Shown: piece by piece, positions 42,278 through 51,317 of the stretch
Position numbering within the stretch: position 1 is the stretch's first letter
Layout: every line of letters begins with the position of its first letter
Source of the DNA: Ferruginibacter sp.
GTDB taxonomy: Bacteria > Bacteroidota > Bacteroidia > Chitinophagales > Chitinophagaceae
DNA length: 64,000 nucleotides
Assembly: GCF_028288465.1 (NCBI RefSeq)
Contig: NZ_JAQBNR010000001.1
Coordinates: 248,001 to 312,000, forward strand
Direction of reading: 5' to 3'
Translations under genes and position numbers: made by a program
Notes under the pieces: model-generated
Told to the model about the DNA's origin: nothing
The model's database searches: none
What the model saw: only the letters and a program-made list of their open reading frames with translations

Positions 42278-44434
42278 ATGACAGAACCAAAAAGATATTT
42301 AATTACCTCGGCATTACCTTATGCAAACGGTCCAAAACACATCGGCCACTTGGCGGGGGCTTATTTGCCGGCAGATATTTATGTGCGTTATTTAAGGGCG
42401 CAAAAAAAAGATGTGGTGTATGTATGTGGCAGCGATGAACATGGTGCTGCTATTACCATACAGGCGATGAAAGAAAATACAACTCCAAGGGCCATTGTAG
42501 ATAAATACCACGCCATGCTGAAAAGCAATATGGCCGACCTGGGTATTTCGTTCGATATTTATCACCGTACATCTGAGCCCATTCACCATGAAACGGCCCG
42601 GGAGTTTTTTACCTATTTAAATGACAACGGCGACCTGGAAGTAAAAGAAACAGAGCAATATTTTGATGAGGAAGCCAATACATTTTTGGCTGACCGCTAC
42701 ATTGTAGGTACCTGCCCGGTGTGTGGCAATGAAAACGCTTACGGAGATCAGTGTGAAAGATGTGGGACCTCTCTTAGCCCGGAAGAATTGATTAACCCGA
42801 GGAGTACTTTAAGTGGCAATGCGCCGATTAAAAAAGCGACCAAACACTGGTACCTGCCATTAAACCGTCATGAAGAATTTTTGCGCCAATGGATATTGAC
42901 GGATCATAAAGATGACTGGAAAGCCAATGTGCTTGGCCAATGTAAAAGCTGGCTGGATGCAGGTTTGATGCCAAGAGCGGTAACACGTGACCTTGATTGG
43001 GGCATTGCTCTTCCACAAAATGTGGAAGGAGCGAAGGGCAAAGTATTATACGTTTGGTTTGATGCCCCCATCGGTTATATCAGTGCTACCAAGCAATGGG
43101 CGCTGGACAAGGATAAAGACTGGAAACCTTACTGGTACAATGAAGATACCAAGCTGGTACATTTTATAGGCAAGGATAACATTGTGTTTCATGCGATCAT
43201 ATTTCCCGTAATGCTGAAACTGCATGGGAATGTGTTACCGGATAATGTACCGAGCAACGAGTTCATGAATCTGGAAGGAGATAAGATGAGCACCAGCCGC
43301 GGATGGAGTATTGAGATGGATGATTACATCAACGACTTTGTAAAAAAAGAAAATGGTGGCGACCAGATGGTGGATGCATTGCGCTATTACCTTACCGCCA
43401 TTGCGCCGGAAACCAAGGACAGTGAATTTACCTGGAAGGGTTTTCAGGATGCAGTGAAAGGCGAGCTGGTGGATGTATTTGGCAATTTTGTAAACAGGGC
43501 TTTTGTGCTGATGCATAAATTGTGTAAGGGGAAAGTACCACCATTGCATGCAGCATTGCTGGATGAAACAGATAAGACTTTACTGCAGGAAATAGCGCAG
43601 ACAAAAGTTACCATCAGCGGCTTGCTTGAAACATATAAGTTCAGGGATGCACAATATGAAGTGATTGACCTCGCCAGGAAGGGCAACAAATACATGCAGG
43701 AAAAGCAACCCTGGATTGTGGCGAAAAGTTTGGAGACCAATCCTGCAGGGCAGCAGTTAATTGATAATTGCCTGCATATTTGTTTGCAGTTAACGGCTAA
43801 CCTGGCCGTGTACATCAATCCCTTTTTACCACATGCGGCCAAAAAAATGTGTTACATGATGAAGGTGGTGGAGAAAATGCTGGACTGGTCAAATGCAGGT
43901 AAACCCAACTTATTGAGTGTAGGCTATTCATTGCGGGAACCACAATTGTTATTCAGAAAAATTGAAGATTCGGAAGTTACAGAGCAGGTAGAAAAATTAA
44001 AGATTAAAAGCGAAAAAATTAAAATGGAAAAAGAAAACAAGGAAGCAGCAGAAAAAGTAACTGTAGCTGAAACAGCCGCTGCTATTGAAGTGACTGAAGC
44101 AAAGAAGCCTGAAATTAATTTTGAAGATTTTGCAAAAATAGATTTAAAAGTAGGTACCATCATAGCTGCTGAAAAGGTAGCCAAGGCAGATAAATTATTA
44201 AAGCTTGAAGTAGATTTGGGCGCTGAAGTAAGAACTATTGTGAGCGGCATCGCTATGCACTTTGATCCTTCTGCAATTGTTGGAAAACAGGTTACTGTAG
44301 TCACCAATCTTGCACCACGAAAAATGAGGGGCATAGAAAGTAACGGGATGATATTAATGGCCGAAGATGCAGATGGTAAATTAAAATTTGTAAACCCGGA
44401 TGAAGCGGTGAAAAACGGTAGTGGGGTAAGTTAG
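42278..44434 (+). CDS. metG: Methionyl-tRNA synthetase with C-terminal tRNA-binding domain
   Basis: Class I aminoacyl-tRNA synthetase that charges tRNA-Met, 718 residues. HIGH motif at 21-24 (ANGPKHIGHLAG); the zinc knuckle CPVCGNENAYGDQCERCG near 147-164 has two CxxC pairs; the KMSKS motif appears as KMSTS (336-340). After the anticodon-binding helical domain comes a charged linker of about 45 residues (near 570-615, rich in K, E and A). It ends in an EMAP-II/Trbp111-like tRNA-binding domain (FAKIDLKVGTI, VSGIAMHFDP, NLAPRKMRG) used for dimerisation and tRNA binding. It has its own promoter and a long leader, and stands alone. Confidence 0.97.
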   Translation: MTEPKRYLITSALPYANGPKHIGHLAGAYLPADIYVRYLRAQKKDVVYVCGSDEHGAAITIQAMKENTTPRAIVDKYHAMLKSNMADLGISFDIYHRTSEPIHHETAREFFTYLNDNGDLEVKETEQYFDEEANTFLADRYIVGTCPVCGNENAYGDQCERCGTSLSPEELINPRSTLSGNAPIKKATKHWYLPLNRHEEFLRQWILTDHKDDWKANVLGQCKSWLDAGLMPRAVTRDLDWGIALPQNVEGAKGKVLYVWFDAPIGYISATKQWALDKDKDWKPYWYNEDTKLVHFIGKDNIVFHAIIFPVMLKLHGNVLPDNVPSNEFMNLEGDKMSTSRGWSIEMDDYINDFVKKENGGDQMVDALRYYLTAIAPETKDSEFTWKGFQDAVKGELVDVFGNFVNRAFVLMHKLCKGKVPPLHAALLDETDKTLLQEIAQTKVTISGLLETYKFRDAQYEVIDLARKGNKYMQEKQPWIVAKSLETNPAGQQLIDNCLHICLQLTANLAVYINPFLPHAAKKMCYMMKVVEKMLDWSNAGKPNLLSVGYSLREPQLLFRKIEDSEVTEQVEKLKIKSEKIKMEKENKEAAEKVTVAETAAAIEVTEAKKPEINFEDFAKIDLKVGTIIAAEKVAKADKLLKLEVDLGAEVRTIVSGIAMHFDPSAIVGKQVTVVTNLAPRKMRGIESNGMILMAEDADGKLKFVNPDEAVKNGSGVS

Positions 44435-44477
44435 TAGTAAATATTTTCTGCCGGCAGAGGTATTTCAATATATCATT

Positions 44478-44497
44478 GTTGTGTCACTCTCTTATAC
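44478..44497 (+). repeat. Dispersed intergenic repeat, copy 2
   Basis: GTTGTGTCACTCTCTTATAC, 18 of 20 identical to 20757-20776. It lies 43 bp after the metG stop and 55 bp before the large inverted repeat. Confidence 0.5.
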
Positions 44498-44552
44498 TTT
44501 TCCAGCTTTGTGCAGCGCCTTCGATTCAGCGAATATTTTTATTTTGACGAGC

Positions 44553-44594
44553 CTGAAATTGCGGTCTGCCCATCGGTGCCGATCGCAATTTCAG
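44553..44594. repeat. 42-bp compound inverted repeat between convergent genes
   Basis: Outer arms CTGAAATTGCG (44553-44563) and CGCAATTTCAG (44584-44594) are a perfect 11-bp inverted repeat. The 20-nt interior holds a second perfect stem, ATCGG (44572-44576) with CCGAT (44579-44583). It lacks T-runs, so it may be a REP-type element or a bidirectional terminator. Confidence 0.6.
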
Positions 44595-44719
44595 ATGGTG
44601 ATTTGCTGTTAATACTCATAGTTAAATCCCAGCGATAAAGAGCTTCAATTATAGATTTGACGCACTAACATTTTAATCCTGCTACCAATCTTAAAAAACG
44701 AGGGCTGCAATTTCCGGTG

Positions 44720-46636
44720 TCAATTACTAATATGCTTGTTACGGTAATGTGCAGAAGCTGTTTGCAGAAAAGCCTTCATGCGTAAGGCCATGCTGTCAAT
44801 GCCGGTTGTATAGCGGGGTTGGGACAGCAGATTATGTTGTTTCCGGGTATCTGTCAGGTAATCAAAATAATACAATGACTTTCCTTCAATGGCATTAAAG
44901 CCCAGTACATATTCGTTATTGATGGCCTCATACACTGCGTTGTTCATCTTGGTAAAAACAGTCCGGTTGGGCTGTAATATAGTATCAGTCAGGCTTGTGC
45001 CATAACTCAACACACTGTCTTGTTTACTGCCTGTCTGCAAAATAGTGTTCACCACATCCAGCTGACTTACGGGGGAAGCAATCGTGCGTTTGGTTTCTTT
45101 GCCGGGTTCATAAATAAACACCGGTATTCTAAATCCACTGGTTTCGTCCAGCTTTACATTGTCTGCATCCGGAGTAGCCCAGTGATCTGCGCAAAAAATA
45201 AATACCGTGTTCTTATACCAATTTTTTGTAGCAGCTTCTTTAAAAAACTGCTGCAGGCAATCATTGTAATACGCCATCGTTTTCATAGAAGGTGTGGTAT
45301 TTTGCCGGGGATATCTGTCATTAAACGATTTAGGCAAATCGTTGGGGTAATGTGTGCTGATATTGTACTGTGCCGCAAAGAAAGGCTGTTGCATTGCGGC
45401 TATCTTTTGTTGCATAAAAGAGAGTACATATTCATCGTGTAAACCCAGGCTGTGCTTTTCCATTTGCCGGTACCCAGGGATATCTTTCATGCAATAATAA
45501 TGCTGTATGCCCAACCATTTGCAACATTGCGCAAATCCCATATCATCATAATTATCGCCAATAAAAAAAGAAGAACTGTAATTATTTTTTGCCAGCAATT
45601 TTCCAACCTCACTTCGCTCCATGGATAAAAAATTGGAATGATACAAAGGAATATCAGTCAATGTTGGCAATCCGGCAAGTATAGCGGTAATTCCTTTGTT
45701 TGAGCTGTAAGAAAAACTAAATGCGTTACTGAAAAAAGTACTTTTATTTACAAGGCTGTCTATAAACGGCATTGCTACTTTGTACGGGCTGCTCTTGTCG
45801 AAAAAATCATATGGGATACTTTCCATAATAAACAGCACGATATTTTTTTTATCAGTCACTCCAGCTGTTTTATTTTTTTTCCATGCAGGAAACAACAGGG
45901 CAGCCTGTTGTGGTGACATATAATTTGCGGCCGGTAAAGCAGTTTCATTTTGCCTGTAAAGGGAATAGATAAAAGTATGAAAAGAGTTTTGTGCCAGCGG
46001 CAATTGAACAGGCTCCAGCTGGGTTAGCGGATAAGACGGCAGTGTTTTTTTTGTGCCATTCCAAAAAAAGAGCAAGGTAAAAAGCAGTAGTAAAATAAGT
46101 GTCAGTATAAAGGGTTTACCAGTTGCGGCTGGGTGTAATAGTTTGGATAAGTTGCTGTGTACAATCCAGGCTATTGTGATACTGGCCGATACAATCAGCA
46201 GTACGAGCAACAAAACAGTAAATGTGCTATTGGCAAAAGGATTTCGTAAAACATACAGCAGGTCGGCATCGGCCCGTTGGAGGTGAAAACGGAAGTAAAA
46301 AATATCTGCCAGGTTCAGCACAATCAAAAGGGTGTCAGCTAATGTAAAAATTAATAAAAGCGGCAAGGCAATTAGTTTTTTTTGAACCAGTTGAGTAGCC
46401 GCTGAAATAAAAATAAACAATGGCAGGTGAATGAGGGCAATGCAAAAAATATCATACAAAACAGACCATTTAATTATCTGAAATGCATTTTTTGCATCAA
46501 CTACCGACCAGCCGTTAGCTACACGATAATTATAAAAAAAGAAAACACATTTTAAAGCGCCTAGTAAAATAAGTAGCTTTGAAAAAAACAGTAGGGATGT
46601 TTTTTCTTTGATGAATGTGTTTTTTAAAGTAACCAA
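44720..46636 (-). CDS. LtaS/OpgB-like phosphoglycerol-transferase family membrane protein (sulfatase fold; TTG start)
   Basis: Membrane enzyme of 638 residues: about five N-terminal transmembrane helices (about 15-35, 55-80, 88-114, 138-160, 175-193), then an extracytoplasmic alkaline-phosphatase/sulfatase-fold domain. Metal-site motifs are visible: NIVLFIMESIPYDFF with Glu272, the nucleophile region SYSSNKGITAILAGLPT (310-326), and FIFCADHWATPD near 490. LtaS makes polyglycerolphosphate in Firmicutes and OpgB decorates glucans in Proteobacteria; the acceptor in this Gram-negative is unknown. No ATG is available; TTG 46636 is the best start and a TAA lies 12 codons upstream. It is divergent from the next gene, with 18 bp between starts. 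Confidence 0.8.
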   Translation of the reverse strand: MVTLKNTFIKEKTSLLFFSKLLILLGALKCVFFFYNYRVANGWSVVDAKNAFQIIKWSVLYDIFCIALIHLPLFIFISAATQLVQKKLIALPLLLIFTLADTLLIVLNLADIFYFRFHLQRADADLLYVLRNPFANSTFTVLLLVLLIVSASITIAWIVHSNLSKLLHPAATGKPFILTLILLLLFTLLFFWNGTKKTLPSYPLTQLEPVQLPLAQNSFHTFIYSLYRQNETALPAANYMSPQQAALLFPAWKKNKTAGVTDKKNIVLFIMESIPYDFFDKSSPYKVAMPFIDSLVNKSTFFSNAFSFSYSSNKGITAILAGLPTLTDIPLYHSNFLSMERSEVGKLLAKNNYSSSFFIGDNYDDMGFAQCCKWLGIQHYYCMKDIPGYRQMEKHSLGLHDEYVLSFMQQKIAAMQQPFFAAQYNISTHYPNDLPKSFNDRYPRQNTTPSMKTMAYYNDCLQQFFKEAATKNWYKNTVFIFCADHWATPDADNVKLDETSGFRIPVFIYEPGKETKRTIASPVSQLDVVNTILQTGSKQDSVLSYGTSLTDTILQPNRTVFTKMNNAVYEAINNEYVLGFNAIEGKSLYYFDYLTDTRKQHNLLSQPRYTTGIDSMALRMKAFLQTASAHYRNKHISN

Positions 46637-46654
46637 GCCGGGGGCTTTATTTAA

Positions 46655-47455
46655 ATGAAGAAAAGTTATTTTTTACTGAACAAATATACACTCTCAGTGC
46701 TCATATTGCTGATATGCCTGGCGGCAGATATTATTTTGCATAAAGGTATGAGTCGTGTGCTGGTACCAAAATCGTTCACCATAAATCGTAGCCCCCAATA
46801 TTTAAAATTACGTGAGCAGCCTTTGGTAGTGGCCAACAAAAAATGGAGCAAGGCAGTGAATACGGTTCAAAAAATGGAGCAGCTTCCTGCAGGTACGGCC
46901 GGACTCGAAATGGATGTGTATTTTGACACCAGTAAAAATAAATTGCTGGTATATCATGATTCATCTGAAAGCAATCATCCTTTTATAGAAGAGATTTTAA
47001 ATGTATATAAAGCCAGGCAACTAACGGCTTCTATCTGGTTGGATTTTAAAAACCTGACACCTGTCAACAAAGAGAAGTCTCTGCGATATATTTCGTTTTT
47101 GCGGCAGCAATACCAGCTCCAAAACAAGGTCATTATTGAGTCTTCTGTGCCGGAGTGTTTGCCGGATTTTTGTGATAGTGGTTTTTTTACGAGTTATTAT
47201 ACACCATTTTTTAATCCCTACCTGCTTACTGAAAAGCAAATTACCTCTGTTATTGACACTATTGCCGGCAACCTTACAAAATATCCTGCGAGCGCCTTAT
47301 CGGGTTACTATTTTCAATACCCTATGCTTAAAAAATTTTTTCCGAACTACCCGGTTCTTATATGGGCAGAAAAAGACAGGTACAGCTTTGTAAGTAATAT
47401 TTTCAACTATTCCCTGGGCAGCGATGCTCAAGTTAAAATTGTACTTTATCCCTGA
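46655..47455 (+). CDS. Membrane-anchored GDPD-like / FAM151-like protein
   Basis: Protein of 266 residues with one N-terminal hydrophobic anchor (about 10-28) and an extracytoplasmic domain. The stretch GLEMDVYFD (83-91) followed by LLVYHD (97-102) matches the metal-site pattern of PLC-like/glycerophosphodiester phosphodiesterase barrels: Glu85, Asp87, His101. However, the first catalytic motif HRG is replaced by ANKKW at 60-64, as in FAM151-type relatives, and the later E-K site reads WLDFKN. It is therefore either a divergent enzyme or a non-catalytic barrel. The 18-bp divergent spacing from the LtaS-like gene suggests a common substrate such as a glycerophosphate-containing glycan or lipid; this is inference. 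Confidence 0.6.
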   Translation: MKKSYFLLNKYTLSVLILLICLAADIILHKGMSRVLVPKSFTINRSPQYLKLREQPLVVANKKWSKAVNTVQKMEQLPAGTAGLEMDVYFDTSKNKLLVYHDSSESNHPFIEEILNVYKARQLTASIWLDFKNLTPVNKEKSLRYISFLRQQYQLQNKVIIESSVPECLPDFCDSGFFTSYYTPFFNPYLLTEKQITSVIDTIAGNLTKYPASALSGYYFQYPMLKKFFPNYPVLIWAEKDRYSFVSNIFNYSLGSDAQVKIVLYP

Positions 47456-47584
47456 TAATTTAGTGCAATAACCAGCCATCCGTTTTTGGACAATGAGCCA
47501 ATTCACTTAACTGATTTAGTTTCCAATCATACATTTATGCAGTGATTTTTATTTTTCGCATAATTTAAAAATGCTACCTTCGAA

Positions 47585-47616
47585 TTTCAAAATAGTTGTT
47601 TAACTAACTAATTTTG
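47585..47616 (+). promoter_or_regulatory. Promoter of the FadN-type gene
   Basis: TTTC (47585-47588), 20-nt spacer, TAATTTTG (47609-47616). The -7 box is exact and the -33 box matches three of four. Predicted leader about 23 nt. Confidence 0.55.
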
Positions 47617-47644
47617 CCAATCCCCAACGGGCTAAAAAATACAT

Positions 47645-50026
47645 ATGAAAAGAATCATCAAAAAAGTAGCGGTATTAGGAAGTGGTGTAATGGGCAGCCG
47701 CATTGCCTGTCACTTTGCCGGTGTGGGCTTGCAGGTTTTATTGCTTGATATGCAACCAAAGGATTTACCCGCGGATGCAAAGCTTGCTGACAAAAATAAA
47801 ATTGTGAATGATGCACTGACCGCAGCGATTAGATCAAATCCTTCGCCGGTGTATACAAAGGATGTTGTAAAAAAAATAACAACTGGTAATTTCACGGACA
47901 ACATGAAGGACATTGGCGGTTGCGACTGGGTGATTGAAGTAGTGGTAGAAAGACTGGACATTAAACAAGCGATTTTTACAGAAGTTGAAAAATACCGCAA
48001 AGCCGGAACGTTGACAAGTTCCAACACATCCGGCATTCCAATTCACCTGATGGCCGAAGGCCGGAGCGATGATTTTAAAAAACATTTTTGCGGTACGCAT
48101 TTTTTTAACCCGCCCCGCTATTTGCGTTTACTCGAAATTATTCCGACTCCTTTTACTGATCCAGGTGTGGTTAGTTTTTTGATGGATTACGGCAGCCTGC
48201 AATTGGGTAAAACTACTGTTTTATGTAAAGACACGCCGGCCTTTATCGCCAACCGAATTGGCGTATTTGGCATGATGGCGATAATGAACACCATGGAAAA
48301 ACTGCAGCTATCGGTAGATGAAATTGATTCACTGACCGGCCCCGTTATCGGTCGCCCCAAATCAGCCACTTTCCGCACCGCTGATGTGGTAGGTATTGAT
48401 ACGCTGGTAAAAGTGGCCAAAGGTGTATACGATAATTGCCCCGATGATGAGGCGAAGGAACAGTTTGTTATCCCATCCTGGTTAAATAAAATGGTAGCGA
48501 ATAACTGGCTGGGCGATAAAACCGGGCAGGGATTTTTTAAAAAGATGCCGGCAACAGCTGGCGGCGAAAAAGAAATACAGGTGCTGAATCTTTCAACACT
48601 GGAATATGAACCCCGCAAAAAGCCAAAGTTTGCCACAATTGAAACTGCCAAACCAATCGACGATTTAAAATTGAGGTTAAAAGCATTGTGTGCCGGTACA
48701 GATAAAGCAGGTGAATTTTACCGCTTGTTTCACTATCATTTATTTGCCTATATCTCTCACCGTATCCCTGAAATAAGCGATGAGTTGTACCGCATAGATG
48801 ACGGCATGATGGCTGGCTTTGGATGGGAGATTGGTGCATTTGAAAGCTGGGATGCGCTGGGTGTTGCTAAAACTGTAGAAGCCATGAAGGCGGCTGGTTT
48901 CCAGGTTGCCCCATGGGTGGAAACAATGCTGGCTTCTGGTGCAGCTACCTTCTACAAAATTGAAAATGGAAAACGTTTATACTACGATGTTAACTCAAAA
49001 AATTATAAGTCTGTCCCAGGGGGCGATGCATTTATTGTAATGAAAAATTTTGCCAATGAAACCATCTGGAAAAACAGCGCCTGCAGAACCTACCATTTGG
49101 GAGATGATGTACTTGGACTGGAATGGTACACAAAAATGGGGTCCATCGGTGGCGAAGTATTGGAAGGCATTCAAAAATCAATTGCACTAGCAGAAGATAA
49201 GTATAAAGGCCTGGTAATTGCTAATGACGGCGCCAATTTTAGTGCAGGCGCAAACGTTGGGATGATTTTTATGCTGGCCATTGAACAGGATTATGATGAG
49301 ATTGATATGGCCATCCGGATGTTCCAAAATACCATGATGCGGGTGCGTTATTCAGGCATACCCGTGGTGCTGGCACCACATGGACTGGCTTTGGGTGGAG
49401 GTTGTGAAATTTGCCTGCATGCTGATAAAGTGGTCGCTGCGGCGGAGACATACACGGGCCTGGTTGAGGCTGGCATCGGTGTAATACCCGGAGGTGGTGG
49501 TACCAAAGAGTTTGTGTTAAGGGCGGCTGACGAAACACAGGAAGGTGAAGTAGATATTCTTACCATACAAAATCGTTTCCTTACCATTGCAACCGCCAAA
49601 GTGGCAACCTCTGCTGCAGAAGCTTTTGAGATGGGCATTTATCGTAAAGGCCGCGACCAGGTAAGTATCAACCCCGGGAGAAGAGTTGCAGAAGCCAAAC
49701 AAGTGGTGATCGACCTGCACAGCGATGGTTATATTATGCCAGTACAACGCACGGATATTAAAGTGATGGGCCGGTCTGCTTTAGGTACTTTGCTGGCGGG
49801 TATTAATGGAATGAACAAAGCAAACTATGCCACTGCACACGATGTTACGGTAGCTAAAAAATTAGCCTACGTAATGTGCGGAGGCGATTTAAGCGAACCT
49901 ACCCTGGTAAGCGAACAATATCTTTTAGACCTGGAGAGGGAAGCGTTTTTAAGCCTTACCGGGGAGAAAAAAACGCTTGAAAGAATACAGAGTATCTTGA
50001 AGAGCGGTAAGCCGCTTCGCAACTAG
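47645..50026 (+). CDS. fadN: 3-hydroxyacyl-CoA dehydrogenase / enoyl-CoA hydratase fusion (FadN type)
   Basis: Bifunctional beta-oxidation enzyme, 793 residues. Domain order is dehydrogenase first and crotonase last, as in Bacillus FadN and the reverse of FadB. The NAD+-binding motif is LGSGVMG (11-17). CGTHFFNPPRYLRLLEIIPT marks the 3-hydroxyacyl-CoA dehydrogenase, followed by its C-terminal helical domains. The crotonase part (about 500-640) has NFSAGANVGM for the oxyanion hole and LGGGCEICL and GLVEAGIGVIPGGGG carrying the two catalytic glutamates. In Bacillus the partner thiolase (FadA) and acyl-CoA dehydrogenase (FadE) follow; here neither is nearby. The next gene is convergent, 24 bp away. 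Confidence 0.93.
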   Translation: MKRIIKKVAVLGSGVMGSRIACHFAGVGLQVLLLDMQPKDLPADAKLADKNKIVNDALTAAIRSNPSPVYTKDVVKKITTGNFTDNMKDIGGCDWVIEVVVERLDIKQAIFTEVEKYRKAGTLTSSNTSGIPIHLMAEGRSDDFKKHFCGTHFFNPPRYLRLLEIIPTPFTDPGVVSFLMDYGSLQLGKTTVLCKDTPAFIANRIGVFGMMAIMNTMEKLQLSVDEIDSLTGPVIGRPKSATFRTADVVGIDTLVKVAKGVYDNCPDDEAKEQFVIPSWLNKMVANNWLGDKTGQGFFKKMPATAGGEKEIQVLNLSTLEYEPRKKPKFATIETAKPIDDLKLRLKALCAGTDKAGEFYRLFHYHLFAYISHRIPEISDELYRIDDGMMAGFGWEIGAFESWDALGVAKTVEAMKAAGFQVAPWVETMLASGAATFYKIENGKRLYYDVNSKNYKSVPGGDAFIVMKNFANETIWKNSACRTYHLGDDVLGLEWYTKMGSIGGEVLEGIQKSIALAEDKYKGLVIANDGANFSAGANVGMIFMLAIEQDYDEIDMAIRMFQNTMMRVRYSGIPVVLAPHGLALGGGCEICLHADKVVAAAETYTGLVEAGIGVIPGGGGTKEFVLRAADETQEGEVDILTIQNRFLTIATAKVATSAAEAFEMGIYRKGRDQVSINPGRRVAEAKQVVIDLHSDGYIMPVQRTDIKVMGRSALGTLLAGINGMNKANYATAHDVTVAKKLAYVMCGGDLSEPTLVSEQYLLDLEREAFLSLTGEKKTLERIQSILKSGKPLRN

Positions 50027-50050
50027 CAACAGTCACAACGGTAGGGCAGC

Positions 50051-51139
50051 TCATCGATTTAAACTCTCCGCAAGGAGACGGTGGAAGTGATGCGTGCCCT
50101 GTTCTCTTGTAACAGAATAACGGCCCTGCTGGTAAAACCTTGATATAATACCTTTTTGAACATTTTGTACAATTTCTTCATCTTCCATTTCAACTTTATC
50201 CAGGTCGCTGCCGGCACCTTTATCATACAATTCCTCTTTCCATATAAAAGTTAAAAATGCAACTTTGGTTTTATTTACTTCTACCGGACTAACGATATTT
50301 ACCGACAAACCCCAGGGATAGAAATTAAACATCATATTGGGATATACCCAAAAATAATAAGCTGCTACCTTGGTACCATAATCAACAGAACTTTCCGGTA
50401 AATCAAAACACGCTGCACCGTCTTTACTTACGCCAAGTTGCAGACTGGCTTTGGCATAAAGTTCTGTTGTATAATCGCCAAAACTCAGTGCAGTGTTTAA
50501 GGATGCGTGCACAAAAGGAATGTGAAAGCCTTCCAGGTAATTTTCGCAGTACAAGGCCCAATTAGCATCTATGTTAAAAGTCTTATCCAGATCAGGACGA
50601 TAAATAAATTCATGAATTGGTAACCAATGCATGCGCTCCATCATCTCGCTAAAATAATGGGAAGCAGTTTCTTTTTGGTGCAGGCTGGTAAACAATAAAT
50701 TGCCCCAGCTGAATAAGGGTAATACCGGGAGGTTGTCCGCCTCGGCGGGGAAATTTTCAACCTCTTTAAACTCGGGCATTGAAATGAATTTGCCGGATAA
50801 CTCAAAAAGACGTCCATGATATTTGCACCGCAGGTTAGTGGCCTTACTGCATTGCTTGTAAGCAATCAAATTCCCTCTGTGCGTACATACATTACTCAGG
50901 CAATGCACTCCGCCATCCGAATCTTTTGTAAGCATCAGTGGTTCATTCATATAATTCTCCAGCAAGGTGAAGGGTTGTACGTCGCCATTAAATTTTACCA
51001 TTTCTTTACTGCCAATGAATTGCCAGGAAGGAGCAAATATTTTTTCTTTCGCCGCGTCAAATACTATTTTACTGGTGTACACATCGGTTGAAATGGTACT
51101 GGCTTTGGCTATGTTGGGGTGTACCCAGTAGTTGCTCAT
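50051..51139 (-). CDS. Rieske non-haem iron oxygenase, alpha-subunit family
   Basis: Aromatic-ring-hydroxylating-dioxygenase alpha-subunit family protein, 362 residues. The Rieske [2Fe-2S] domain has the ligands Cys85 and His87 in CTHRG and Cys105 and His108 in CKYHG. The catalytic SRPBCC domain carries the mononuclear iron site: ENYLEGFHIPFVH with His206 and His211, and a C-terminal acidic ligand not pinned down. ENYLEGxHxPFVH resembles choline/carnitine-monooxygenase-like members more than benzene or naphthalene dioxygenases. No beta subunit, ferredoxin or reductase gene is adjacent, so electron donors must come from elsewhere. Substrate unknown. Confidence 0.88.
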   Translation of the reverse strand: MSNYWVHPNIAKASTISTDVYTSKIVFDAAKEKIFAPSWQFIGSKEMVKFNGDVQPFTLLENYMNEPLMLTKDSDGGVHCLSNVCTHRGNLIAYKQCSKATNLRCKYHGRLFELSGKFISMPEFKEVENFPAEADNLPVLPLFSWGNLLFTSLHQKETASHYFSEMMERMHWLPIHEFIYRPDLDKTFNIDANWALYCENYLEGFHIPFVHASLNTALSFGDYTTELYAKASLQLGVSKDGAACFDLPESSVDYGTKVAAYYFWVYPNMMFNFYPWGLSVNIVSPVEVNKTKVAFLTFIWKEELYDKGAGSDLDKVEMEDEEIVQNVQKGIISRFYQQGRYSVTREQGTHHFHRLLAESLNR

Positions 51140-51317
51140 AAAACAAATTTACCCAAGTTAAAAAATATAATCTCAACCCGGGTAAATAATCTCTTAAAAT
51201 CAAGTTCTTGACCCCCAGGATGATTAGACAACAGCGATAGTAAAAGGTGTGTGGGCAATTGTTCGCCTTCACTTATTCCGCCCTTCAGGATGAAGAATAA
51301 AAGTGTAATTTTACATC

